From: Mucidula mucida
Taxonomy: Eukaryota; Basidiomycota; Agaricomycetes; Agaricales; Physalacriaceae
Reading direction: 5' to 3'
Length of the DNA stretch: 18,534 bases
Assembly (NCBI GenBank): GCA_015501055.1
Contig: JADNYV010000657.1
Location: forward strand, 1 to 18,534
Shown here: positions 1-8,809 of the stretch, one piece after another
Numbering within the stretch: position 1 is the first letter of the stretch
Layout: the number at the start of each line of letters is the position of its first letter
Notes under the pieces: generated by a model
Told to the model about the DNA's origin: nothing
The model's input: only the letters and a program-made list of their open reading frames with translations
Databases searched by the model: none
Position numbers and translations under genes: made by a program

Positions 1-266
1 ACGGGGAGCTTTAGACGTTGTATTGCGGCCTTGTGCTCGGAAAATGCTCCTTGCAATGCTAAAGGACGTGATCAATATGAAAGAAACCCGTCAACAATAG
101 ATTTACCACGCTAGAATGCCAATGCAGGACATGATGGGTGACTCGCGAAAATGATTGCCGACTGTTACGGAAGTGGGCCTACCTTATTAGGCTGGGTGGC
201 TGTGTTGGAATCTCACGGTGCCGCCATGACGAATTCCCTTCTTGTTCTCTACCACCTACCAACGAA
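1..266. other. Upstream region of the Hrp1-like gene
   Basis: No credible gene end is visible here. Short open frames exist but show no family motif or coding bias. The segment most likely holds the promoter and leader of the gene starting at 267. I see no clear TATA box. Confidence 0.4.
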
Positions 267-2006
267 ATGGCCGACCTCGACGCTGACCTCTATGGCGGTA
301 GTGTCATATCTTCACTTTTCTTCTCAATTGCTTAGTCTTTTATTACAGATTTATACTCTGATTTCACCGATGAAAAGGCGCAAAAAACGGCAGAACAAGA
401 CGACGCACCACCAGCAAAAGTGGTGACACCGGAACCTTCACCTGCAGCAGCGCCTCCAGTAGCGACGACAAAACCTTTAGCACCGGCTCCAGCACCCATT
501 GCGTCGTACACGACACCTACACCGGCGGCAGTTCCATCATACATGACATCGACGCCGCAAACACAGCAAATACCCACGTACGAAGAGCCGACGCACGACT
601 ATGGCGACTCCTCAATGATGGGTGGTGGATACCAGGATGGTGCAGAACGCACAGTTCGCCCGTCGGAAATGAAGGATGAGGGGTAAGGATTTTTCCTGCG
701 CAAGTCTATCTAGCTAGCTAGTCAAGTCGTCTAGGCTATGCAAAACCGTCGTCTACCTCGCGTCATCTAGTCGAACCGTCGTCTACCTCGCGTCGTCTAG
801 TCGAACCGTTGTCTACTGCCAGTCGTGTCCTAGGCTAGCGATGCTAATGGCATTTCTTCTTTTTGCCTCTCTTTACCTGTCGTGCCCCTTTTCTTACATG
901 TCTGCAGCAAAATGTTTATCGGTGGCTTGAACTGGGATACAACTGATGGTATGTATGTATCGTTTCACACCAATGTCCTTCTCATTCTCCCTTGTGTAGA
1001 ATCTCTTCGAAACTACTTTACGCAATTTGGCAAAGTCGACGCATGTACGATCATGAGAGACGCTGGCGGGCGATCTAGGTGTTTTGCCTTTCTCACGTTC
1101 GAAGATCCTGCGAGTGTCAACGCTGTAATGGTAAAAGAACATTATCTTGATGGCAAAGTTGTACGTAGACTACTGGCAAGTCGCTACTACTATCATTCAT
1201 TACTGTTGTTGTAGATCGACCCCAAGCGCGCTATTCCAAGGCAAGAGCATCAACGTGCCACCAAGCTGTTCATTGGCGGCCTTGCTGGCAGCGTCACATC
1301 AGAATCCATGCGTGAATTTTTCTCGCAGTTTGGCAAAGTTATCGACTCTACAGTCATGCTGGACCGTGAGACTGGCAGAAGCAAGGGCTTTGGTTTCATT
1401 TCTTTTGAAGACGTGAATGTTCAGCCTTTCCTGGGATTCGGACACTTGGAGATTGACGGTAAACTGGTATGCTTCTGCATCTGTCACCGCCACACTTTAC
1501 TTATCCCCAATCAGATCGATGTCAAACTAGCTCAACCTAGGTATCAACGCGATAACTTCCAAGAAGACCAAAATGAAGGCGGGACCGTTGCCGTTGCCAG
1601 CGGCGGTCGTGGCGGCGGTTTTAATCCCGCTGGAGGTGCAGGCAACTTCAACAGCGCGATGAACCCTGCTGCAGCTGCTGGAGCGGGTAACACGCCATTT
1701 GATCCACAGGCGTTGGCAGCTCTGTACACGCGCATGTTCCAGATGACGGGTGCTGGTGGACAGATGAACATGATGGGGATGAACCCAATGATGGGCGGAA
1801 TGGGCGGAGCCGGGATGAGCGGCGGTATGGGTGGAGGTGGTATGGGAAGGGGTGGGATGATGGGCGGTGGAATGGGAGGTGGGATGGGCGGTGGCGGCGG
1901 CATGGGTCGTGGTGGCATGGGCAATGTGCCACGGGGCCCAAGGGGCGGAGTGGGTCCTCAAAGAGCACAGCGTGGGCAGCACAATTACCACCCGTATGCG
2001 CGGTAG
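267..2006 (+). CDS. HRP1: Hrp1/Nab4-type heterogeneous nuclear ribonucleoprotein with two RRMs
   Basis: Exons at 267-297, 349-682, 908-948, 1000-1160, 1215-1466 and 1515-2006 give 436 residues. The start follows a short A-rich leader and reads MADLDADLYG. Residues 10-120 are acidic, then Pro/Ala/Thr-rich. RRM1 begins near residue 123 (RNP2 MFIGGL, RNP1 RCFAFLTF) and RRM2 near 206 (RNP2 LFIGGL, RNP1 KGFGFISF). The linker IDPKRAIPRQ and the order of domains match yeast Hrp1 and metazoan Musashi/DAZAP-like proteins. The C-terminus is Gly/Met-rich with RGG-type arginines and ends in HNYHPYAR. Known family role: Hrp1 binds the efficiency element in pre-mRNA as part of cleavage factor I and shuttles between nucleus and cytoplasm; arginine methylation in the RGG tail affects export. 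RNP1 of RRM1 has Cys where Gly is usual. Splice junctions all preserve frame and restore RRM residues. A Musashi-type name is the main alternative. Confidence 0.93.
710..721. repeat. CTAG tetranucleotide run
   Basis: Three CTAG units in a row form a perfect palindrome in intron 2 of the Hrp1-like gene, just upstream of the 30-bp array. Further CTAG words occur in the array itself, so the array may have grown from this motif. Confidence 0.7.
745..817. repeat. 30-bp tandem repeat (about 2.4 copies) inside an intron
   Basis: Copy 1 is 745-774, copy 2 is 775-804 and a partial diverged copy is 805-817. Copies 1 and 2 differ at a single base (CATCTAG versus CGTCTAG). Each unit starts ACCGTCGTCTACC and ends TCTAGTCGA. 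The array lies wholly within intron 2 of the Hrp1-like gene. The near identity of two copies in non-coding sequence suggests a recent duplication. Confidence 0.9.
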
Positions 2007-2899
2007 GGTGTTTGCCTTATCGTCGAACGCTTCACTTTCGTGTATAATCAAGATCCAGAACGTCTCGCGGTTACATAGATGAATCCGCTCCGTGTTTACT
2101 TTCTAGCCTACGATACTTATTGACTTGGTACTTATTGCTGTACGATTATTATTTGAATGACTCATTCTGTTAGATGTGTGAACGGCGCCTGGTTTAAAGT
2201 TAACTCCTCGTTTATTAAGAATGTTGAAACCCCTGTCGACGGTTGTTAGCTTGCCGTACTGCTAGAACTGTAATCCCCGTGCAAACATAGGCGGATCTTT
2301 GGAAGGCATTGAACGTTAACGGTAACGCAAGCAACATCGACAATGTCATTTACCATGTCTCGCAATATTTAAACAGCAAAGGTACATAGGGGTTCTCATG
2401 ATAGTAAATCTTACAAGGCTAGTGGCCTATCTTTGACCATGAATGTCAGTATACAAGGCAAGTCGTTGTATGAGACTCAACCGCGTTCACCGGCATGTTC
2501 CCCACGATCTTGAGTAATATCTCCATCTGATGAGGAAGTTTTGATGTGGCGACGCTTGCACTGCACCCGCTATGTCTCATGCTCTTGTTATCTGTCCTCT
2601 GCGCATGTCACTGTGCTTCCATGACTTGATCCTACTGATTCTGTGCTACGAGGCCGTGCACATTGTCAATCACGAGGGAGTAGCTATGTCAACAAATTAC
2701 ATTCAGCTTCATCAGAGCAGAGATCAACTTAGATTGGGGACTGATGGAACAAGGAATTAACGACATATGGAAAACATTCAAAGGTATAAAGGAATGTTTA
2801 GGATACACGTATCAGCATCCTTCTCTTCCTCCTTTTTGACCTGGTGTCCTTTCGAATTCAAGCTCACTTGACGCGCTTTCTCTCTTACATCGTTCAGCC
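2007..2899. other. Intergenic region, no gene seen
   Basis: This stretch of nearly 900 bases separates two genes on the same strand and is the longest gap in the window. It is AT-richer than the flanking exons and full of stops in all frames. The short frame at 2572-2760 has no recognisable feature. The distal 120 bases hold a TATA element and a pyrimidine-rich tract that belong to the next gene. Confidence 0.6.
2785..2790 (+). promoter_or_regulatory. TATA box of the small secreted protein gene
   Basis: TATAAA lies 110 bases before the ATG at 2900 and is followed by a CT-rich tract (about 2818-2890), the usual architecture of strongly expressed fungal promoters. The site was inferred from motif and position only. 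Confidence 0.55.
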
Positions 2900-3495
2900 A
2901 TGTTTCGCTCAACCATCACCATTCTCTTCTCGGTCTTGATGATCGCTGGGCTCTTCTTCCAAGCTGACGCTGGTATTTGTCTGATGTCTCGAGTCGAGAG
3001 CGAACCAATCTCAAATTCCTTCAGCGCCGCTGCACTCCCGTCAGATCGGGAACCTCGCATGCAACATTGCGCGCCTCAAGATTGTCAGCAACCTCGCTGC
3101 AACCAAATCTGCTGTGAGCGAGATTGACGATACGTATGTATGAACAACAGTCCGCATGTCACAGTGGAGCTCACACGTTTGAAGCAACGCCGCTGCGAAG
3201 ACTGCTGCCACTGACGGGCTCAACAGCGCGAGTGATGGGATCAAGACGATCGCTAAGTCGCTCATAACGGGAGCGCAGGCCCCCGCGGCTGCTCGCGACC
3301 AGGTCGGAGCAGGATTGACGGCGGCGCAGACCGCTTTGGATGGGCTCACCAGGCAAGTAGTGATTTTTTAGAAGCCAGTTAATCAGAACCTTACTCATTT
3401 CGGACAGTGGTGACGACCCGGCGGTCGCTGAGGCTCAGGACAAGCTCAGCTCAGCGATTGCCGCGGGCCAGGACGTCGTAGCCCAATGCAAGTAA
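2900..3495 (+). CDS. Small secreted alanine-rich protein, possibly HsbA/cell-wall-mannoprotein-like
   Basis: Exons 2900-2972, 3025-3133, 3185-3352 and 3408-3495 encode 145 residues. Residues 1-24 form a clear signal peptide (Arg3, hydrophobic 6-20, then QADA). A cleavage after Ala24 or at the nearby Ser-Arg-Gln site is likely. The mature part is helical in character, rich in Ala, Thr, Asp and Gln, lacks aromatic residues, and has only two cysteines (37 and 144), which could form one disulfide spanning the domain. Motifs of the type LAATKSAV and GLTAAQTALDGL resemble the repeating helices of fungal hydrophobic-surface-binding and mannoprotein-1 families, but I cannot confirm that assignment. 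Intron 3 has a GC donor (AG then GCAAGT). The upstream TATA box suggests inducible or high expression. Its 3' end converges on the alkyltransferase gene. Exon joins rest on frame continuity and on the length of the conserved-looking product. Confidence 0.72.
3353..3407 (+). other. GC-AG intron
   Basis: The donor is AG followed by GCAAGT and the acceptor is CGGACAG, 55 nt. Joining AG to T gives Ser and then GDDPAVAEAQ in frame to a stop after AQCK. The extended match of the donor to the GC-AG consensus, and the lack of an in-frame GT alternative, support it. Confidence 0.7.
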
Positions 3496-3598
3496 GATTA
3501 TGTGTTCGAACACTGTGCGCCACTATGGGATATTTTAGCTAGTACATATGAATATGAGGAGTTGGATGAAGCGAAGCGTGAAAGGGATACAACGGAGC

Positions 3599-4019
3599 TC
3601 AAGGTGTCCAGAGCCTCACACCTTCTGTTTGATCAAGAAAACCTTCTTTGGTAAAGGTGACCCCTTCTTCTTTGAGAAGAGCCAGTTTACGAGGAACCTT
3701 GATCCCCGTCCCATCATGGGGACCCCATTCGCCAGAGAATCCCCCGATGAAGAGATTCGTCGCGATGATGCGATGACATGGGATGTATGGCATGAACGGG
3801 TTATTCTTGAGCGCACCTCCAACTGTAATGGCATCAAATCATATCCAGCGATGAACTACGTAACTCACCAGAACGAGGAGAACCACCAATGCATTCACAC
3901 ACTGTCTTGTAGGTCGTAACGCGTCCTTTAGGGATAGTCTTGATAAAGTCGTAGACTTTCCATTGATACGGTGTGACTTCCTGCTCGTAATATCGACTTC
4001 TTTTACGGATGTCCGGCAT
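3599..4019 (-). CDS. MGT1: Methylated-DNA--protein-cysteine methyltransferase (O6-alkylguanine-DNA alkyltransferase)
   Basis: Two exons (4019-3869 and 3822-3599, intron of 46 nt) encode 124 residues. Visible motifs in order: EVTPYQWKVYDFIKTIPKG (start of the DNA-binding domain), RVTTYK with the arginine that flips the damaged base, GGALKNNP, the active-site motif IPCHRII with Cys66, then FIGGFSGEWG and the tail with RKLALLKEEGV. The protein transfers an alkyl group from O6-alkylguanine irreversibly to its cysteine, a suicidal repair reaction in nucleus and cytosol. The cysteine is present, so this is not an Atl1-like protein, where Trp replaces it. At 124 residues it is only the catalytic C-terminal domain; yeast Mgt1 is longer at its N-terminus. 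An in-frame ATG at 4097 would add 26 residues without similarity to the family, so I chose 4019. Confidence 0.92.
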
Positions 4020-4731
4020 AGTAGATGACCTGACTGAACATACCTTGCAATCCTCGGTTCGATACAAATTCCGTTCGTGCGGGCAAGTGGGGTACATAAT
4101 AAACCCTTATAAGAGAAGAGTTCAGGACCTTTTCAGCCACTAACGCTTTTTTTACCTGTGTCAGGAAACCGCCTAGTCTTCGAGGCAGTAGAATAGCCCA
4201 TAACAAGCTTTGTGAGGGGATCCACGGCGTCCTTAGTTCTATCAGCAGGCAATGTATATGTTGATGGGGACGTTGAAAATCCCTATGAAGAACGGCTTAA
4301 AAGAGATTGAGGTTGAAAAGGAAGCGTGATTTCGGATCCGTGTCTTGTCACCTACACGTGATCGCTTTGTCACAAGAATACGCCACTCGGGGAAGATTAG
4401 ATGACCATCTTAGTAAATAGAGCATTTTCATGATGAGAAGATATGGCGCGCATGGCGGAACGGTTATCTCTACGCTGCTGACCTATCTTGCCACATAAGG
4501 CGCATCATCTTGTCAATTGCGAGTGGATGCCACGAGAGATCTTGCGTTGCCAATATTCAAGGCCTCCTCTGTTGCCTTTACAAATAATACAATCTGGATT
4601 GTCACCATCTTGTTATCGGAACGCAGCTGTGGCGTACAAGGCAGCCGATGTGGCTGTGCGATAAGATTGTGGGCGCCTCGGAACGAGCTCCGAAGACAGA
4701 ACTGATCGGTCAACTGTTTTCTTGCAGCGGT
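4020..4731. other. Divergent promoter region between alkyltransferase and Sgd1/NOM1 genes
   Basis: About 710 bases between two divergent start codons. I find no gene in it. The ORFs at 4513-4713 on both strands overlap each other and have no family features. A GCAG followed by CGGT just before the ATG at 4732 could be the 3' splice site of a leader intron. Confidence 0.5.
4106..4111 (-). promoter_or_regulatory. Possible TATA box of the alkyltransferase gene
   Basis: On the minus strand TATAAG lies about 90 bases upstream of the ATG at 4019. The motif and spacing fit, but such words occur by chance. Confidence 0.3.
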
Positions 4732-7700
4732 ATGGCTCCTCGTATTAAAACATCCACCACACGGCTACCCTCAAGTCTTTTAGAAGAAATAAATGGACTG
4801 CCAGAAGGCGGAAACCTTTCTAGCCGTAGGAAAGGGAAATCGGGACTGTCGAGAAAGGACGTCAGGAAACAGGATCGTAACCAACGAAAACAGAGAAAAG
4901 CCCAGTTCTTTGCTGGCACAAAACGCCTTGTCGACGACGAACATGAAGAGGCGCCGAAACCGAAAAAGCTCAAACTAGATCTACCGAAAACCACACCTGC
5001 AGCGAATACAAAGATCCCATCCAATGACCAACGAAAAGCCAAGAAACCGTCTGCACTTGAAAGGCTCGCCAGTGGGTCTAGACTACCATCTTCACAACGT
5101 GAAACCGAAGACGACAGATACATTGCGTATTTAGAGTCCAAGTTGGGATACGGCAAAGGCAAAAAGATGGCAGACGACGAAGATGGACTGGGTGGTGTGT
5201 GTCTACGAAAGGTTTTCTGTTAACTCGACTCACGACAGATAGATTTATTGGACTTCACGTCTACAATCGGTGTTCCGGTTGTCGGGATGCTGGACTTTCA
5301 GAATTCAGCTCAATGTCAAAATAAGGCTATGGATGCCGATGAGGATATAGACGATGACAACCTGAATGAATCCGAGGAGGATGACGAAGATGAGTTAGAA
5401 CTCGAAGATTTCGATACGTCGTCAGAGGAAGAAGTTGCCCAAGACGAGTGGACGGGTATTCCAGCAAACGACAACTCTGAAAGCGATTCCGAGGACGTGG
5501 AGACGACAGAAGACGCGTCTGGCAAGAGTGAGTTTTCGAAGTTACTGAAGTACTATTCCTCAGATCGTCCCTAGCTACAACAACATATGTTCCACCTCAT
5601 CTTCGGAACAAGGACACCACTGAGGATTCAGAGGAACGAGTCAAGTTACGAAGGAATCTTAAAGGTTTATTAAATCGGTATGGTACCTTGTGTCTAGGTG
5701 TGGGACCATGACTGATGATTGCCGTCAGGATGAGTGAGCAGAACCTGGCCAGTATTTTGGACAATGTTGAGGAACTATATCGGAAGTATCGACGCAATGG
5801 TGGGCCGATTCACTCTGTCATTCTACTTCTGCTGATCTCATCGTGCGAATAGACGTTACCTCAATAATAACATCTCTAATCATTGACGGCATATCTGCAC
5901 ATTCGCTCCTGCTGGATTCATATGTCGTACTGCATGCGGCATTCATCGCCAGCTTGCATAAGATTTTGGGCCTTGAATTCGGTATGTGTATAATCAACGG
6001 TCCTATATTCCACCACAATATTCATGTTTGTCATAGCTGCGAACTTTGTTCAGAATGTTGTTTCCAATTACGAGACACAATATGCAGCACTGGAGGATGA
6101 GAGTGCGCCTAGCAATGACAACCCGGAAGGAAAGGAGTGCTCCAATTTGGTTGTGCTTCTGGCCGAGCTGTACAACTTTCAAGTGATATCTTGTATCCTT
6201 CTATTCGATATTGTTCGAGGACTTCTGAATGACGAGCTGACGGAGTTTAACGTTGAATTGCTCCTGAAGTTAATGAGAAGTAAGTTCCGGGCTCATTTGG
6301 ACAATCCGCTTATGAACTCTTCTCTTAGCTTCTGGGCAGCAATTACGCTCTGACGATCCTTCAGCTCTGAAAGATATCACACAACTCGTGCAAGACAAAG
6401 TCGCGGCCTCTACGGAAAATACAAGGTGCCCACTTTGAAGTCTGTCCTCGCTCCCGACTCAGCAAACATCGCATAGCTCCCGCACACAATTCATGATTGA
6501 AACGCTTGTGAACTTGAAGAACAACAAGGTCAAGAAAACGGCCACTCAAAATCAAGGTGGGGAAGCTGTCGAGCGAATGAAGAAGTTCTTGGCCGCGTTG
6601 GGCAAAAAACGACATGGTCTGCCCTATCTTGTATCTTTGGTTGTCCATTGACATCTCATTTGTTGTCTTTAGTTGCCGCAAACGAACCTCTGCGTATATC
6701 ATTGGACGATCTTCATTCAGCTGAGACGAAAGGTAAATGGTGGCTCGTCGGCGCGGCATGGGGAGGAGACCCACTTGTGGACCGGCAGAAGGACCCACAG
6801 CCATCATCCCCGAAGAAAGAAGACGAGGTCTCGACTAGTCACGCTTTGCTCAAGTTGGCCAAGAAGCAGGGCATGAATACGGATATTCGACGGAGTATAT
6901 TTGTCGTACTGATGAGCAGTGATGTAAGTGTTCGTTTCGCTTCCCTTGTTTATATCTATTGAGCGCCGTTTAGGATTACGTCGATGCTTGTGAACGACTC
7001 TCGCAACTCAATCTGACCGAGGTCCAGCAACGGGAGATAATACGCGTGTTATTGCACTGCTGCGGGAATGTAGGTCTCTTGACAGTACACGTTTGCGTTT
7101 TCTGAGCGATATACTGCAGGAGAAAACATATAATCCGTACTACACGCTAGTCTGCCAGCATCTCTGTAAGACGTCGCATTCGTACAAGATCACACTGCAG
7201 TTCTGTCTATGGGATTTTCTACGCGACCTTGGAGAGACAGAAGTAGGTGGAGCGGAGGTGATCAAGAGTATGAAAGAGAACGGAGGCGAGAGTTTTGATC
7301 TCAAATCGATTTCGTCGTCGCGGTTGAGGAACGTCGCTTGTGCATATGCCTGGTGGATCGCCAAGGATTGCGTTGCGCTCACCATTTTGAAGGTCACACT
7401 TCCATTTGGCATTGCATCGCTACTGCAACTAATGTGAAACTGTTAGCCGGTAGACTTCACGGCGCTGCAGACGCAGACGAAAGACTTTCTATCGGAAATG
7501 TTCACCCAACTCTTCATCAGCAGCCAGTCGTCTACGCCTCTGCTCAGGACGACCGGCGACAATGATCTGATGATGAGTAAAAACCGCAAGGCAATTGAAG
7601 AGATTTTCATCAAAGCCACCCGAATTCAAACCTTGGCGATGGGGCTCGTATACTTCATATCTGGCCTTTTCAAGACAGACGATTCAAAGTTTATGAAATG

Positions 7701-7761
7701 GGCTATGGAGGTTGCAAAGGATACTCTGCGGACAGGTGCCGACATTATTCCTGGACTTTGA
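4732..7761 (+). CDS. SGD1: Sgd1/NOM1: nucleolar MIF4G and MA3 domain protein
   Basis: Twelve exons: 4732-5196, 5239-5527, 5575-5677, 5729-5799, 5853-5981, 6037-6279, 6329-6425, 6477-6616, 6673-6923, 6974-7069, 7120-7392, 7447-7761. They encode 823 residues, close to human NOM1 (860). The N-terminus is basic (MAPRIKTSTTRLPSSLLEE, SRKDVRKQDRNQRKQRKAQFF) with Lys-rich nuclear signals, followed near 185-240 by a long acidic Asp/Glu tract. The MIF4G domain (about 265-480) starts at YVPPHLRNKD and LRRNLKGLLNR and holds SSRTQFMIETLVNLKNNKVKK. The MA3 domain follows (about 575-690; SHALLKLAKKQGMNTDIRRSIF to LRDLGE). Family knowledge: the protein binds eIF4A-like helicases (yeast Fal1, human eIF4A3) and acts in 18S rRNA maturation. 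An in-frame ATG at 4648 was passed over because the conserved start is MAPR. All 11 introns are 42-56 nt. Confidence 0.94.
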
Positions 7762-7910
7762 TAAAGCCACATGGGCTGCGTACGGCCAGCGATAGAGCAA
7801 TGGATGAGCCGGGCGTAACAGAATCTGAGGGAGGGGGCGTTCTGCGTTTATACTCGTTTGTAATTTTGGTAGCAAACCATTGTGATTTCGTGCCTACGAG
7901 AACTCCCAGA

Positions 7911-7916
7911 AATAAA
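7911..7916 (+). terminator. Candidate polyadenylation signal of the Sgd1/NOM1 gene
   Basis: AATAAA lies 150 bases after the stop codon at 7761, in an AT-rich segment before the convergent Bud32 gene. Fungal signals are loose, so this is only suggestive. Confidence 0.35.
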
Positions 7917-8004
7917 TAAGGTTTAAACACGCTCGCTGTCGACCTGCTGATGACTTAAAAAAGCACTGAGATTGATATGTTTTTCTTGCAGAAACTCACT
8001 ATGA

Positions 8005-8742
8005 CTAGCCCACCATACTACGCTTTCGACCCCTTAATCGGACATCGTCGAGCTTTCGCTTCACCATCGGCCATTCCATTCCCATTTTCTCCTCATATGC
8101 CTCGAGGACTGATGAAAACATGGGCTCAGATTCCGGATGCGTTGATGAAAATGCGCGCTCTAGAACATAGAGGTCTACAGCTTTATCTTCGACAAGACTA
8201 GAGACGTATGAAAGCCCAAAATCAATGAGATAAAGCGTTGCTGGAAGACCTCTCCGAGCAGGACATCGAAGCATCATATTCGACGTTGTCAGATCGCCGT
8301 GGATTATGTCTGCAAGATGCATTTTGGCAATCTCTTGGCCGATGAGGGACATGAGGCCGTCAATGGAAGTGCCGTAGTCGTTCAGTGATTGGAAGATGGG
8401 CATCTGCTCGTCGTCATCCTCAGATTCAGCGCCCGGAAGCAGCTTGCGAACGCTGCATCCGTCGATCCATTCCAAACCCAAGACGCCGTCTTTGACATCG
8501 ACCATCCGTACGCAGGGGACATTGACACCTGAGCGAAGACACTTGAGGAGCGCTCTCGCTTCCCCAGCAAAGCGGGCACGCGTCAATGACACGTCCAAAG
8601 ATGGATGGCGATACTGTTTATTGAATCGGTATTTCAGCAAGATAGGCGTGGTTCCAATTGAGGTCTTATAGACCCTGGCCTCAGCGCCCTTTTCGATGTT
8701 GTGTGAGACGGTTATGAGGTTTTGGGATGGCGAAAAGGCCAT
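8005..8742 (-). CDS. BUD32: EKC/KEOPS complex atypical kinase/ATPase Bud32 (PRPK)
   Basis: A single intronless frame of 245 residues, about the size of archaeal and fungal Bud32. The N-lobe has the short glycine motif EKGAEARVY and the lysine of LLKYRFNKQYRHP, followed by the family element RARFAGEARAL. The catalytic loop is HGDLTTSNMM (about 147-156) and the metal-binding motif is DFGLS (about 171). The C-terminus is the diagnostic basic tail RGRKRSMVG. There is no activation segment or C-lobe extension, as expected. With Kae1, Pcc1, Cgi121 and Gon7 it makes t6A37 on ANN-decoding tRNAs; the complex also acts at telomeres and in transcription. Start: the in-frame ATG at 8811 would add 23 residues with no family match and would overlap the start of the divergent amidase gene, so MAFSPSQNL at 8742 is preferred. 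Confidence 0.95.
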   Translation of the reverse strand: MAFSPSQNLITVSHNIEKGAEARVYKTSIGTTPILLKYRFNKQYRHPSLDVSLTRARFAGEARALLKCLRSGVNVPCVRMVDVKDGVLGLEWIDGCSVRKLLPGAESEDDDEQMPIFQSLNDYGTSIDGLMSLIGQEIAKMHLADIIHGDLTTSNMMLRCPARRGLPATLYLIDFGLSYVSSLVEDKAVDLYVLERAFSSTHPESEPMFSSVLEAYEEKMGMEWPMVKRKLDDVRLRGRKRSMVG

Positions 8743-8809
8743 TACTATAGTCGCGGCGCTGTTTGAAGTGTACGTTGATCGGACGCGATCAACCTCACAA
8801 ACCACTACC
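8743..8809. promoter_or_regulatory. 67-bp shared divergent promoter between Bud32 and omega-amidase
   Basis: The two start codons face away from each other with only 67 bases between them, so both 5' leaders and core promoters must lie here or in the neighbouring coding sequence. No TATA box is present. The sequence CATG at 8809-8812 holds a potential start codon on both strands. Confidence 0.6.

Larger units (their letters stand above)
683..907 (+). other. Long intron 2 of the Hrp1-like gene
   Basis: This 225-nt intron (donor GTAAGG, acceptor CTGCAG) is four to five times longer than nearly every other intron in the window. It joins GG to C so that Gly-Lys-Met-Phe-Ile-Gly-Gly opens RRM1, which fixes both ends. 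Its middle is a 30-bp tandem repeat and its 5' part holds a short CTAG run. The long pyrimidine stretch before the acceptor (about 852-890) is typical of longer introns. Confidence 0.85.

Noticed and set aside
745..817. CRISPR-like array
   Set aside because: The units are head-to-tail without spacers and lie in a spliceosomal intron of a eukaryote.
1068..1092. Cys in RNP1 of RRM1 (RCFAFLTF) as a functional novelty
   Set aside because: A single Gly-to-Cys change in an otherwise intact RNP1 may be usual for basidiomycete orthologues; not enough to claim altered RNA binding.
1527..2051. Three minus-strand frames opposite the Hrp1-like C-terminus
   Set aside because: They arise from the Gly/Met-rich repeats on the plus strand and are low-complexity, without a start context or motif.
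2572..2760. A 62-codon frame in the long intergenic region
   Set aside because: No signal peptide, motif or coding bias; frames of this length occur by chance.
4648..4731. Upstream in-frame ATG for Sgd1/NOM1
   Set aside because: The extra residues do not resemble the family, and GCAG before the ATG at 4732 looks like a leader-intron acceptor.
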